Part shown: piece by piece, positions 43,929 to 52,730 of the stretch | How positions within the stretch are numbered: the first letter of the stretch is position 1 | Layout of the letters: each line of letters opens with the position of its first letter | Assembly: GCF_024168645.1 (NCBI RefSeq) | Contig: NZ_JALJWF010000001.1 | Location: forward strand, 5,397,501 to 5,461,500 | Direction: 5' to 3' | Origin: Pseudomonas sp. GGS8 | Lineage (GTDB): Bacteria; Pseudomonadota; Gammaproteobacteria; Pseudomonadales; Pseudomonadaceae | DNA: 64,000 nucleotides | The notes under the pieces: generated by a model | Database searches by the model: none | Seen by the model: the letters and a program-made list of their open reading frames with translations, nothing else | What the model was told of the DNA's origin: nothing | Program-made: the position numbers and the translations under genes

Positions 43929-43986
43929 CGCGTAATACCTGAAAAACCGCGGTGCATTCTTCGCGGGCAAACCACGCTCCCACAGG
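43893..43986. repeat. REP pair overlapping the GNAT 3' end
   Basis: Arms 43893-43922 and 43957-43986 of the CCTGTGGGAGCGTGGCTTGC type are complementary over 30 bases with one mismatch. The left arm lies inside the coding region. Confidence 0.92.
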
Positions 43987-44020
43987 ATTTTCGTTGCGTC
44001 TTGATTTAACGGTATACGTA

Positions 44021-45169
44021 TTACTTCAACCCAACCTTGTACAACGCACCATCGTCCTCATCGGTCAGCACATACAGATACCCATCCGGCCCCTGTCGCA
44101 CATCGCGAATCCGTTTGTTCAGCTCACCCAGCAATCGCTCTTCGTGAACGACCTTGTCGCCGTCGAACTGCAGGCGGATCAGTTCCTGCCCCACCAGCGC
44201 GCCGATAAACACGTTGTGCTGCCAGGCCTTGAAGCGATCGCCATCGTAGAACGCCATGCCGCTGAGGCCGGGGGATTTTTCCCAGACATGGTGCGGGCCC
44301 ACGGTGCCTTCGACGATTTTGCCCTTGGCTTCCGGAATCGGCAGGCCGGAATAGTTGATGCCATGGGTTGCTATTGGCCAGCCGTAGTTTTTGCCACGTT
44401 CGATGATGTTGACTTCGTCACCGCCCTGAGGACCGTGCTCGTTTTCCCAGAGTGTGCCGCTCCAGGGGTTGAGCGCCGCGCCTTGCGGGTTGCGGTGGCC
44501 GTAGGACCAGATTTCCGGACGAACGCCTTTTTGCCCGACGAAGGGGTTGTCCTTCGGCACCTTGCCGTCCGGGTAGATCCGCGCGACCTTGCCTTGCAGC
44601 TTGTCGAGGTCCTGCGCCGTGGGTCGATCGTTGTTCTCGCCCAGAGTGATGAACAGATAACCGTCGCGGTCGAACACCAGTCGGGAGCCGAAGTGATTAC
44701 CAACTGAAAGTTTGGGCTCCTGACGGAAGATCACGTTGAAATCCTTGAGGGCCGTCAGGTCTTCCGACAACCGTCCGCGACCGACCGCCGTCCCCGCCTT
44801 GCCGCCCTCACCGCCGCCTTCGGCATAAGACAGATAGACCATGCGGTCTTGCTTGAAGTCGGGCGACAACACCACATCGAGCAACCCACCCTGCCCCTTG
44901 GCCCAGACTTGAGGCACACCGTTGAGCGGACTCGAAAGTTTGCCATCGACACTGACCACCCGCAGGTTGCCCGGCCGTTCGGTCACCAGCATCCCTTGGC
45001 GACCGGGCAGAAACGCCAGCGCCCAGGGATGCTCCAGACCTTTAACGATCAGCGTGACCTCAAGAGCGCCCTCCTCACTTTTCAGTTCCTGGGCAGGCGC
45101 TGCAAACACGGGCGCGCTGGTGATCAGTACGCCAGCACAGAGCGTGGCCAGGAGGGTTTTACGCAACAT
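44021..45169 (-). CDS. PQQ-dependent soluble aldose sugar dehydrogenase (YliI/Asd type)
   Basis: 382 residues with a signal peptide (MLRKTLLATLCAGVLITSAPVFA). The six-blade propeller family features are present: GLEHPWALAFLPG, QGGLLDVVLSPDF, NHFGSRLVFDRDGYLFITLGE, SYGHRNPQGAALNP and WENEHGPQGGDEVN (active-site His and PQQ/Ca ligands), IATHGINYSG. It oxidises aldoses in the periplasm and passes electrons to the respiratory chain. AAGGA lies seven bases before the ATG. The next gene on the same strand (45222) lies 52 bases upstream and may be co-transcribed. Confidence 0.9.
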   Translation of the reverse strand: MLRKTLLATLCAGVLITSAPVFAAPAQELKSEEGALEVTLIVKGLEHPWALAFLPGRQGMLVTERPGNLRVVSVDGKLSSPLNGVPQVWAKGQGGLLDVVLSPDFKQDRMVYLSYAEGGGEGGKAGTAVGRGRLSEDLTALKDFNVIFRQEPKLSVGNHFGSRLVFDRDGYLFITLGENNDRPTAQDLDKLQGKVARIYPDGKVPKDNPFVGQKGVRPEIWSYGHRNPQGAALNPWSGTLWENEHGPQGGDEVNIIERGKNYGWPIATHGINYSGLPIPEAKGKIVEGTVGPHHVWEKSPGLSGMAFYDGDRFKAWQHNVFIGALVGQELIRLQFDGDKVVHEERLLGELNKRIRDVRQGPDGYLYVLTDEDDGALYKVGLK

Positions 45170-45221
45170 GCACGATTCCTTTTGTGGTCAAAAAGGGTTG
45201 GCAAGGCCTCTGTCCTGCCGT

Positions 45222-45581
45222 TCAACGGTTGCTGGTGTCTGCGTCCCGATGAGGTGGATTGGGGATGAATTTCGGTGGGCTGGCGGGAACCTGGCGATCC
45301 TGCGGATAACGGTTGCCGATATCGCCGTTCTCCAGGGTTGGTGGCCGCGGCACAGGTGCCGTACTCGGTCCGCGGATCACCCGGATGCCGGGGCTCGTGC
45401 CTTGCATGCTGTTGGGATTGGCCCGGCGCATCGGGTTGTTGTAAGGATTGTTATTGGTGCTGCCCGGCAGGTTCTGGGCCAGCAACAAGGGCGAGGATGG
45501 CGGCGCGGCGTCGGCCAGGGCCAGGCTGCTCAGCACGCCACTCAATGCCAGTGCGATGACGCCGAACACACATCGGCTCAT
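45222..45581 (-). CDS. secreted Pro/Asn-rich small protein
   Basis: 119 residues: a signal peptide (to about residue 24, ALADA) followed by a low-complexity segment rich in Pro, Asn and Arg (NNNPYNNPMRRANPNSM; PRPPTLENGDIGN). No cysteines in the mature part and no recognised domain. AGAGAGG precedes the ATG. It sits directly upstream of the aldose dehydrogenase on the same strand. Function unknown. Confidence 0.6.
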   Translation of the reverse strand: MSRCVFGVIALALSGVLSSLALADAAPPSSPLLLAQNLPGSTNNNPYNNPMRRANPNSMQGTSPGIRVIRGPSTAPVPRPPTLENGDIGNRYPQDRQVPASPPKFIPNPPHRDADTSNR

Positions 45582-45794
45582 GGAGACCTCTCTGAAAGAG
45601 CGTGCAACGCTTCATGGATGAATAGAGCCACGCTACGCCCAGGGTTCGGATTTGTTAACCAAAACCTCCTTCAAAAGATGTAACACCAGTTGACTGCACC
45701 GTCGATCAGCCCGCAAAAGCGGGTCGCAGCCGACTGAAACTTTCCCCCAGGCAACAGGTCACCTGAACATCAATGGGCTGACGAGAACACGACG

Positions 45795-46655
45795 ATGGCA
45801 CGGGCAATCTGGAAAGGCGCAATCAGTTTCGGTCTGGTGCACATCCCCGTGGCGCTGGTCTCGGCGACGTCTTCCCACGGGATCGATTTCAACTGGCTCG
45901 ACAGTCGCAGCATGGAGCCGGTGGGCTATAAACGCGTCAATAAGGTCACCGGCAAGGAGGTCACCCAGGCGCACATCGTCAAAGGGGTCGAGTACGAAAA
46001 GGGTCGTTACGTGGTGCTCAGCGAAGAGGACATTCGCTCCGCTCATCCACTGTCGACTCAAACCATCGACATTTTTGCCTTTGTCGACAGCGAGCAGATC
46101 CCCCTGCAAAACATCGACACACCCTATTACTTGGCGCCGGACAAACGCGGTGGCAAGGTCTATGCGCTGTTGCGCGAAACCCTCAGCAAAACCGGCAAGG
46201 TTGCCCTCGCCCGTGTGGTTTTGCATACCCGCCAGCACCTGGCGGCCCTCATGCCGCTGGAGTCAGCCCTGGTTCTGGTGATGCTGCGCTGGCCGGCCGA
46301 AGTGCGCAGCCTGGATCAACTGGAGTTGGGCAGTGAAGTGACCAAGCCGGACCTGGCCAAAGGCGAACTGGAGATGGCAAAACGGCTGGTAGAGGACATG
46401 AGCGCCGACTGGACGCCCGAGGAGTACCGCGACAGTTTTGAAGACAAGATCATGGCGCTGGTTGAGCAGAAGGCGAATGAAGGCAAGATCGAAATCGTCG
46501 AAACCGCTACCGGTGAGGAGGAACGCAAGACAGCGGAGGTAATCGATCTGACCGAACTGCTCAAGCGCAGCCTCGGTGCCAGGAGTGCCGGTAAAACGGC
46601 AGCAAAAACCAAAACGAGCACAGACAAAAAAGCCACGAAGCATAATCGTGGCTGA
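45795..46655 (+). CDS. ku: Ku DNA-end-binding protein
   Basis: 286 residues, bacterial Ku. It begins MARAIWKGAISFGLVHIPVAL, as Ku proteins do, and contains YKRVNKVTGKEV, YYLAPDKRGGKVYALLRETL, ARVVLHTRQHLAAL and DWTPEEYRDSFEDKIMALVE. The C-terminal tail is Lys/Thr-rich (KTAAKTKTSTDKKATK) and probably binds DNA. It binds broken DNA ends and recruits LigD for end joining. No ligD lies in this window. A REP pair follows at 46701. Confidence 0.95.
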   Translation: MARAIWKGAISFGLVHIPVALVSATSSHGIDFNWLDSRSMEPVGYKRVNKVTGKEVTQAHIVKGVEYEKGRYVVLSEEDIRSAHPLSTQTIDIFAFVDSEQIPLQNIDTPYYLAPDKRGGKVYALLRETLSKTGKVALARVVLHTRQHLAALMPLESALVLVMLRWPAEVRSLDQLELGSEVTKPDLAKGELEMAKRLVEDMSADWTPEEYRDSFEDKIMALVEQKANEGKIEIVETATGEEERKTAEVIDLTELLKRSLGARSAGKTAAKTKTSTDKKATKHNRG

Positions 46656-46700
46656 CCGGTTACTGAAGCATTTATAAATTATGCAGTGAACATACCGGCC

Positions 46701-46794
46701 TCTTCGCGGGCAACCCCGCTCCCACAAGTTCGGCGGCGTTCGCAGAATTTACATTCGACACGAACACTGTGGGAGCGGGCTTGCCCGCGATAGC
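46701..46794. repeat. REP pair between ku and lpxO
   Basis: 46701-46726 (TCTTCGCGGGCAACCCCGCT...) faces 46768-46794 (TGTGGGAGCGGGCTTGCCCG...), nearly complementary, between convergent genes. Confidence 0.88.
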
Positions 46795-46816
46795 GTCATG
46801 CGCCACAACACAAAAC

Positions 46817-47716
46817 TCAGATCAGCACAAAAATCGCCAACAACCCACCAAAAATCGCCCACTTCTCCAGGTAATAGCGGGTGCGGTTACGCTTCTTGAG
46901 CGCTTTGCCACGCAAGCGAACCTTGTAGATTTTGGCAAACAAACGGTTGATTGCACCGGTCTTGTCACCCGCATCGTTCGGTGCCCCCGCCGCCGCCATC
47001 ACTGTACGGCTGAACCAGCGGTTGAACGCCGCGGCCCAGCGATACTTCATCGGCCGTTCGACGTCGCAGAACAAGATGATGCGGTTCTGCTGGGTGGTGT
47101 TTTCAGCGTAATGAATGAACGTTTCATCGAACATCACCGCTTCGCCGTCACGCCAATGGTAGTTCTCACCGTCGACGTTGATATAGCAACCAGCTTCGTT
47201 CGGCGTTTCCAGCCCCAAGTGATAACGGTACGAGCCGGCATACGGATCGCGGTGGCGGACCAGTTTGGAACCCGGTGGCAGTTCGGCAAACATCGCTGCC
47301 TTGACCGAGCCAATGCTTTGCAACAGTTCAGTAGTACGCGGGCAGAGCTTCGCGGCCGACGGGTGACTGTCGCCGTACCACTTGAGATAGAAACGCTTCC
47401 AGCCACTTTTGAAAAACGAGTTGAAACCGACGTCGTCGTACTGATTCGAGCGCTTGATCTCCCCGGCCTTGAGCAGGTTCTGACCTTCGGCGCGAATCTC
47501 TTCCCAATGAGCCTGCAAAGGGCTCAAGTCAGGAAAGTCCGCCGGATTGAGATAAGGCCGATTGGGGATTTTCGAGAACATATAAAGGAAGCAATTGATC
47601 GGCGCCAGAAACGTCGAGTGGTCGCTTAGTTGGCGGCCTAGTTTGTGGCGCACCTTCCCGCGCAAGTGGACATACGCGATGGAGATGACATAGATAGCGG
47701 CAATAATGAGTTTCAC
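46817..47716 (-). CDS. lpxO: lipid A 2-hydroxylase (aspartyl/asparaginyl beta-hydroxylase family)
   Basis: 299 residues. Starts MKLIIAAIYVISIAYVHLRG (membrane anchor) if the GTG at 47716 is used, exactly as LpxO proteins do; the longer open frame upstream is not supported. The Fe/2-oxoglutarate fold shows KLVRHRDPYAGSYRYHLGL (metal His, Asp), WRDGEAVMFDETFIHYAEN and QNRIILFCDVERP, and a second hydrophobic segment ends the protein. It hydroxylates a secondary laurate on lipid A at the cytoplasmic membrane. It stands as a single-gene unit. Confidence 0.9.
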   Translation of the reverse strand: MKLIIAAIYVISIAYVHLRGKVRHKLGRQLSDHSTFLAPINCFLYMFSKIPNRPYLNPADFPDLSPLQAHWEEIRAEGQNLLKAGEIKRSNQYDDVGFNSFFKSGWKRFYLKWYGDSHPSAAKLCPRTTELLQSIGSVKAAMFAELPPGSKLVRHRDPYAGSYRYHLGLETPNEAGCYINVDGENYHWRDGEAVMFDETFIHYAENTTQQNRIILFCDVERPMKYRWAAAFNRWFSRTVMAAAGAPNDAGDKTGAINRLFAKIYKVRLRGKALKKRNRTRYYLEKWAIFGGLLAIFVLI

Positions 47717-47951
47717 GGAAATCGTCACACGTCTGAAATGAACAAAGTGCGTCCCGATGGCGCGTTCTTGAGCCATGCCGACAGTTGGCATGGCTGGGAA
47801 AGATGGCATTTTAGCCACACTTTGTAACCAATAGTTAACCTTCAACTGTAAAAATGTGTCTATTCATGTCGCCAAAAACACCCATACGACCTTAACGCCC
47901 TATCGGTTTAAAGGATCGTCTAAGCTCAGAATTAGGCATGAGGGTTCAGCC

Positions 47952-48629
47952 ATGTGCGGACGACTTTCGCAGTACCGAGGCATCCACGACTTCGTCAAGG
48001 CGCTGAGCATGCCCAACGCCTTGGTCAATAATGCCGGCGATCAGCCATTCGAGCTCTACAACGCCGCGCCAACGACTCAGCTCGCCCTCTTCCACCAGGA
48101 AGGCGACGTGCTGCACGCCGACAGGGTTCGCTGGGGCTGGCGGCCGCATTGGTCCGAAGAACACCCTATGCCGATCAATGCCAGGGTCGAGAAAGTCAGC
48201 CACGGTCCGTTCTTCAAAGCGATATGGCCGCATCGGGCGATCGTTGCCATCGATAACTGGTTTGAATGGGTTTACGAGGGCGGCCCGAAAAAGCAGCCGT
48301 ACCTCATCCGCCGCAAGGATCGTGCGCCGATCCTGTGCGCGGCGATCGGTCAGTATCCAAGGTACGAACATCAGCCGGACGAACATGACGGCTTCGTGAT
48401 CATCACCGCCGACAGCAAGGGCGGCATGGTGGATGTTCATGATCGGCAGCCGGTGACGCTGAATCCCGAATTGGCCCGAGAATGGCTGGACCCGGCCACA
48501 CCGAAAGAGCGCGCCGAACAGATAGTGCTGTTGCAGGGGGAACCGAGTGAGACATTCGAGTGGTTCAAGGTTGATCAAGCCGTGGGCAATGTGCACAACG
48601 ATGGCCCTGAACTGATCAAACCAATCTGA
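47952..48629 (+). CDS. SRAP/YedK-type abasic-site DNA-protein crosslink protein
   Basis: 225 residues. The start MCGRLSQY exposes Cys2, the residue that attacks abasic sites in HMCES/YedK. Further family residues: YNAAPTTQLALF (Asn), NARVEKVSHGPFF (Glu/Asn region), CIVA-like AIVAIDNWFEWV, and DVHDRQPVTL with the active-site His. It shields abasic sites in single-stranded DNA. The ATG at 47952 is required for Cys2; upstream codons of the open frame are not used. No clear LexA box was seen upstream. Confidence 0.92.
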   Translation: MCGRLSQYRGIHDFVKALSMPNALVNNAGDQPFELYNAAPTTQLALFHQEGDVLHADRVRWGWRPHWSEEHPMPINARVEKVSHGPFFKAIWPHRAIVAIDNWFEWVYEGGPKKQPYLIRRKDRAPILCAAIGQYPRYEHQPDEHDGFVIITADSKGGMVDVHDRQPVTLNPELAREWLDPATPKERAEQIVLLQGEPSETFEWFKVDQAVGNVHNDGPELIKPI

Positions 48630-48829
48630 AGGTTTGTCACCCGTAATCACATCGCGCACGCCATTCGTCGCATGGAAAGCGTGACGCGGAATACGCGTCA
48701 ATGTATGGCTTAGGGCTTGCAGATGCCGGTCGTAGCGGCCCCGGAACGACGTAATTCTGACGCGGCGGCAATCACATTAACGTTTAAGGACTCCAGCGAT
48801 ACGCTTGGTCAGTCACCGGGAGATGTAAC

Positions 48830-49042
48830 GTGTCAACTCTCAACGAAATCGCAGCGAACCACGCGAGAATGGCTAAGGCAAAGGAAGAAGAGTCGACCGG
48901 GCTGAGTGAGCGACACCTCCAAATAGTGGGCAGTTTCGAAATCCCGTCCATTGATGATCAAAAGCGCATTCCACTGCACCTGATCACTGGCGTACAGGAC
49001 AACCACCATCGTCACAACGGGCAGGTAGCAACAACGTCATAA
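48830..49042 (+). CDS. small hypothetical protein (doubtful)
   Basis: 70 residues from a GTG with GGGAG upstream. The first 25 residues are Ala/Glu/Lys-rich and helical; the rest has no recognisable motif. It overlaps the convergent 49012 gene by 31 bases. It lies in an AT-richer stretch that may be island debris, so it could be a broken gene. Coding status uncertain. Confidence 0.35.
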   Translation: MSTLNEIAANHARMAKAKEEESTGLSERHLQIVGSFEIPSIDDQKRIPLHLITGVQDNHHRHNGQVATTS

Positions 49043-49353
49043 CCACTGTCTGGAGCGGTGATCTGCACAGTCCAGCCTTGCGCAAAGGTCATCTCGTGAT
49101 ACTCGACGATGGCGCTGATTTCCGGGCAAAGCTTTTTGGCCTCCTCCGGAGAGCGGTCTACCGAGATGTTGACCGTGCGGTCCTCCGCCGAGAATTCGGA
49201 GGCCTGGGTCAAGGCGTCGTTGCCATCAAGGATTTTGCAGAGCAACGAGGCATTCTCGACAGACTCGTCTGTAGCGCTTGAGTAAGCGCATTGAGCGGTC
49301 ACAAGCGTCAGTAAAAAGAGCATGCCCGTCGCGTATTTGTTTCTCACTTCCAT
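49012..49353 (-). CDS. secreted hypothetical protein
   Basis: 113 residues. A hydrophobic N-terminus (MLFLLTLVTAQCAYSSA) reads as a signal peptide, possibly with a lipobox-like AQC, but no clear LxxC. The mature domain contains three further cysteines (LLCKIL, KLCPEI, ATCPL). AAGGA lies close to the ATG; a second ATG ten codons in is equally possible. No family recognised. It sits in the AT-richer accessory patch beside the DapF paralogue. Confidence 0.55.
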   Translation of the reverse strand: MEVRNKYATGMLFLLTLVTAQCAYSSATDESVENASLLCKILDGNDALTQASEFSAEDRTVNISVDRSPEEAKKLCPEISAIVEYHEMTFAQGWTVQITAPDSGYDVVATCPL

Positions 49354-49569
49354 GTTCCTTGGGTGGGGGGAGGAAATACTAATTCATGAGTCGGTCAATA
49401 GTTATCGGTTTTGAACGACAGCCCTCTTCCGAGGTACGCTCCGGGGTAAATGTCTGCCATACACATCATCAGCCTCACGAACTTTCACACAGTTTGCAAA
49501 GGTTATGCGAATGGGGCTAGATCGCCTCAAAACGTCAATACACCCATGTCTCGTCGCCAGGATCAATAT

Positions 49570-50406
49570 ATGCCGCTGAGTTTTCACAAGATGCACGCCA
49601 ATGGCGATGACTTCGTTATTGTGGACTCACGAAACTCGGCCAATCCAATGACAAGTGCCATGGCTCGGCGACTGGGTGATCGGCACCGAGGGGTCGGATT
49701 CAATCAACTCGCGGTGGTGCTTGATTGCGATGATGCAGTTGCGCGCTTGATGTTCTGGAATGCAGATGGCTCCACGCTGGATGCTTGTGGCAGCGCAACG
49801 CGGGGTGTCGCGGATATGCTGATGCGCGAATCGAATACGACTTCGATAGCGCTGCGAACCAACCGTGGTCTGCTCACTTGCGAACGAACTTCAACCGGCG
49901 CAATTTCGGTCAACATGGGTGAGCCACTTTTCGGCTGGTCAGATATTCCTCTGGCTCAGGAACTGGATACTGCTGTTTTGCCACTGGCTGGTGGCCCGGC
50001 AGCTTGCAGCATGGGCAATCCTCACTGCACCTATTTTGTGGATGATCTGACAGCCATTGATCTAGCGACAATCGGGCCGACCATTGAAACCAACCCATTG
50101 TTTCCCATCAGGACGAACGTGCATTTCGTCCAGATCATTAACCGACAACACATTCGGTTGCGCATTTGGGAGCGTGGGGGTGGGATACCGTTTGGTTCAG
50201 GTTCTTGCTCTTGTGGCGCCGCTGTCAGCGGAATCCGTCGTGGCTTGTTAGACCATTCCGTTGAGGTTGAATGTGATGGCGGCACCGTAACGGTTCAATG
50301 GGATGGCGTGGGCCCGGTCTTTCTCATCGGGCCGGTAGAGACCATTTTTTCGGGAACAATTACCGATCAGCTATATCGTCCCACCCGCAGAGGCGAATCC
50401 GAATAG
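49570..50406 (+). CDS. divergent diaminopimelate-epimerase-fold amino-acid racemase
   Basis: 278 residues of the DapF/proline-racemase-like fold. N-terminal FHKMHANGDDFVIVD and GVGFNQL are DapF-like. Both catalytic cysteines are present, but their settings differ from true DapF: ADGSTLDACGSATRG (usual MCGNGxR) and ERGGGIPFGSGSCSCGAAVSG (usual ACGTGACA). A canonical dapF is expected elsewhere in the genome, so this is probably a paralogue for another amino acid, for example histidine as in CntK-type racemases (inference). AGGA lies eight bases before the ATG. Lower GC than its neighbours and followed by an integrase relic, so likely acquired. Confidence 0.78.
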   Translation: MPLSFHKMHANGDDFVIVDSRNSANPMTSAMARRLGDRHRGVGFNQLAVVLDCDDAVARLMFWNADGSTLDACGSATRGVADMLMRESNTTSIALRTNRGLLTCERTSTGAISVNMGEPLFGWSDIPLAQELDTAVLPLAGGPAACSMGNPHCTYFVDDLTAIDLATIGPTIETNPLFPIRTNVHFVQIINRQHIRLRIWERGGGIPFGSGSCSCGAAVSGIRRGLLDHSVEVECDGGTVTVQWDGVGPVFLIGPVETIFSGTITDQLYRPTRRGESE

Positions 50407-50539
50407 GTGCCCACCCTGACCAAGTGCTGGCCATTCAGCAATCCTTCTGAAAGACACCTGGCCGGGCAAGCGTTGCCGACTTTACCCAGAGCAGCGCCCA
50501 GTGTCCCGAACACAACGCTGAACAAAAATAACATTGGCG

Positions 50540-50868
50540 TGTAATCAAGGATTTCCGCAGCGTTTCGCCATCTACCAGGATGAACCCTCCCCTCGGGCGG
50601 CCCCAAACAGCGAGGCAGCCCTGAAGAAGCTCGTGACACGTTATCGCGCGCCATACAACTGCCGTCACACTTATGCGACAATGTGCAGAATGTCTGGCAT
50701 GAATCCCGCCTTTTTTGCCCAACAGCTTGGACAAGCGTCCAGATGCTGCTCTCGACTTATGCGCGCCGGTTGAAGTCTAGCGGTGACTGGGGAGGGATGG
50801 AGAAACTCCAAAACGCCCCAGGTATGGCCCAAGCGCCAAAATGCGCAGCTCGCAACCCATTGATAGGT
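50540..50868 (+). pseudogene. C-terminal relic of a tyrosine integrase, frameshifted
   Basis: Frame one carries RYRAPYNCRHTYATMCRMSGMNPAFFAQQLG, then breaks at about 50728-50735. The other frame continues SVQMLLSTYARRLKSSGDWGGMEKLQ, which includes the nucleophile Tyr. Restoring one base (CAA GCG to CAT AGC) would give the normal LGHSVQMLL. Only the last 100 or so residues remain, and no start or arm-binding domain is found. Together with the AT-richer DNA to its left it marks an old island insertion next to ybiT. Confidence 0.8.
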
Positions 50869-50875
50869 AAAGTAA

Positions 50876-52465
50876 TTGATCTCCACAGCTAACATCACGA
50901 TGCAGTTCGGCGCCAAGCCGCTATTCGAAAACGTTTCGGTCAAATTCGGCGCGGGCAACCGCTATGGCCTGATCGGCGCCAACGGTTGCGGCAAGTCGAC
51001 CTTCATGAAAATCCTCGGCGGCGACCTCGAGCCGTCCGGCGGCCAGGTCATGCTTGAGCCGAACGTGCGTCTGGGTAAGTTGCGTCAAGACCAGTTCGCC
51101 TACGAAGAATTCACCGTGATCGACACCGTGATCATGGGTCATGAAGAGCTGTGGAAGGTCAAGGCTGAGCGCGACCGCATCTACTCGCTGCCGGAAATGA
51201 CCGAAGAAGACGGCATGGCCGTGGCCGAGCTGGAAACCGAATTCGCCGAAATGGACGGCTACACCGCCGAATCCCGTGCCGGTGAGCTGTTGCTGGGCCT
51301 GGGTATCGGCATCGAGCAGCACTTCGGCCCGATGAGCGAAGTGTCGCCGGGCTGGAAACTGCGCGTGTTGCTGGCACAGGCGCTGTTCTCCGATCCTGAA
51401 GTGCTGTTGCTCGACGAACCGACCAACCACCTGGACATCAACACCATCCGCTGGCTGGAAAACGTGCTGACCCAGCGCTCCAGCCTGATGATCATCATCT
51501 CCCACGACCGTCACTTCCTGAACAGCGTGTGCACCCACATGGCTGACCTGGACTACGGCGAGCTGCGCCTGTTCCCGGGCAACTACGACGAGTACATGAC
51601 CGTGGCGACCCAGTCCCGCGAGCAACTGCTGTCGGACAACGCCAAGAAGAAAGCGCAGATTTCGGAACTGCAATCGTTCGTCAGCCGCTTCTCGGCCAAC
51701 GCCTCGAAAGCCAAGCAGGCCACTTCCCGCGCCAAGGCGATTGACAAGATCCAACTGGCCGAGGTCAAGCCTTCGAGCCGTGTGAGCCCGTTCATCCGTT
51801 TCGAACAAACCAAGAAGCTGCACCGTCAGGCCGTTATCGTTGAGCGCATGGCCAAAGGTTTCGACGGCAAGATACTGTTCAAGGACTTCAGCTTCCAGGT
51901 TGAAGCTGGCGAGCGCGTGGCGATCATCGGCCCGAACGGTATCGGTAAAACCACCCTGCTGCGCACCCTGGTCAACGAACTGACCCCGGATGCCGGCACC
52001 GTGAAGTGGACCGACGCTGCGGAGCTGGGCTACTACGCCCAGGACCACGCGCACGACTTCGAAGACGACTGCAACCTGTTCGACTGGATGGGCCAATGGA
52101 CCCAGGGCGGCGAGCAACTGGTTCGCGGCACCCTCGGCCGCATGCTGTTCTCCAACGACGAGATCCTCAAGTCGGTCAAGGTCATCTCCGGTGGTGAGCA
52201 AGGCCGCATGCTGTTCGGCAAGCTGATCCTGCAAAAACCGAACGTGCTGGTGATGGACGAACCGACCAACCACTTGGACATGGAATCCATCGAAGCGCTG
52301 AACCTGGCGCTGGAGAACTACCCGGGCACGCTGATCTTCGTCAGCCACGACCGTGAATTCGTATCGTCCCTGGCCACCCGCATCATCGAGTTGAGCGCCG
52401 ATGGCGTGATCGACTTCAGCGGCACCTATGACGACTACCTGCGTAGTCAGGGTGTGTTGATGTAA
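50876..52465 (+). CDS. ybiT: ABC-F ATPase, YbiT type
   Basis: 529 residues with two ABC domains and no membrane part. The first has GANGCGKST (Walker A), [15 protein letters not shown] (signature) and [12 protein letters not shown]. The linker (about 240-290) is Lys/Ala-rich. The second has [23 protein letters not shown] and [16 protein letters not shown] proteins bind the ribosomal E site and relieve stalled translation. The start is TTG ([16 protein letters not shown]), with AGGTAA upstream. The integrase relic ends within a few bases of this start, so the native promoter may have been displaced. A strong terminator follows. Confidence 0.93.
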   Translation: MISTANITMQFGAKPLFENVSVKFGAGNRYGLIGANGCGKSTFMKILGGDLEPSGGQVMLEPNVRLGKLRQDQFAYEEFTVIDTVIMGHEELWKVKAERDRIYSLPEMTEEDGMAVAELETEFAEMDGYTAESRAGELLLGLGIGIEQHFGPMSEVSPGWKLRVLLAQALFSDPEVLLLDEPTNHLDINTIRWLENVLTQRSSLMIIISHDRHFLNSVCTHMADLDYGELRLFPGNYDEYMTVATQSREQLLSDNAKKKAQISELQSFVSRFSANASKAKQATSRAKAIDKIQLAEVKPSSRVSPFIRFEQTKKLHRQAVIVERMAKGFDGKILFKDFSFQVEAGERVAIIGPNGIGKTTLLRTLVNELTPDAGTVKWTDAAELGYYAQDHAHDFEDDCNLFDWMGQWTQGGEQLVRGTLGRMLFSNDEILKSVKVISGGEQGRMLFGKLILQKPNVLVMDEPTNHLDMESIEALNLALENYPGTLIFVSHDREFVSSLATRIIELSADGVIDFSGTYDDYLRSQGVLM

Positions 52466-52486
52466 AGCGGCTTCTGGCTGCAAGTG

Positions 52487-52516
52487 AAAAGCCCTGTCCT
52501 GGTGACAGGGCTTTTT
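52487..52516 (+). terminator. intrinsic terminator after ybiT
   Basis: AAAAGCCCTGTC / GACAGGGCTTTTT forms an 8-bp GC-rich stem with a five-base loop and a T-run. The A-run on the other side makes it bidirectional in principle. Confidence 0.93.
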
Positions 52517-52554
52517 GCATTTCAGGGCCAAGGCATGCTTGGGTGCTGACACAT

Positions 52555-52615
52555 TCGCGGGCAAGCCTCGTTCCAGGTTATGCGCAGACCTTGTAGGAGC
52601 GAGGCTTGCCCGCGA
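52555..52615. repeat. REP pair
   Basis: TCGCGGGCAAGCCTCGTTCC (52555-52574) and GGAGCGAGGCTTGCCCGCGA (52596-52615) are complementary with one mismatch, downstream of the ybiT terminator. Confidence 0.9.
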
Positions 52616-52730
52616 CGAGGCCCTCGATACCGCTGCAAAACTCAAAGCCCCATATAGTTAGCCTGCTTCCTTTTAAGTAACGCCCGCGCCATGATGCAGT
52701 TCTCCTACCGCCGCCCGCGAACGAGCTCTC

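Noticed and set aside
45795..46655. ku as part of a ku-ligD operon
   Set aside because: No ATP-dependent ligase motif in the neighbouring genes; only REP DNA and lpxO follow.
50921..52645. 574-codon minus-strand frame opposite ybiT
   Set aside because: Shadow of a conserved ABC-F gene; no motif.
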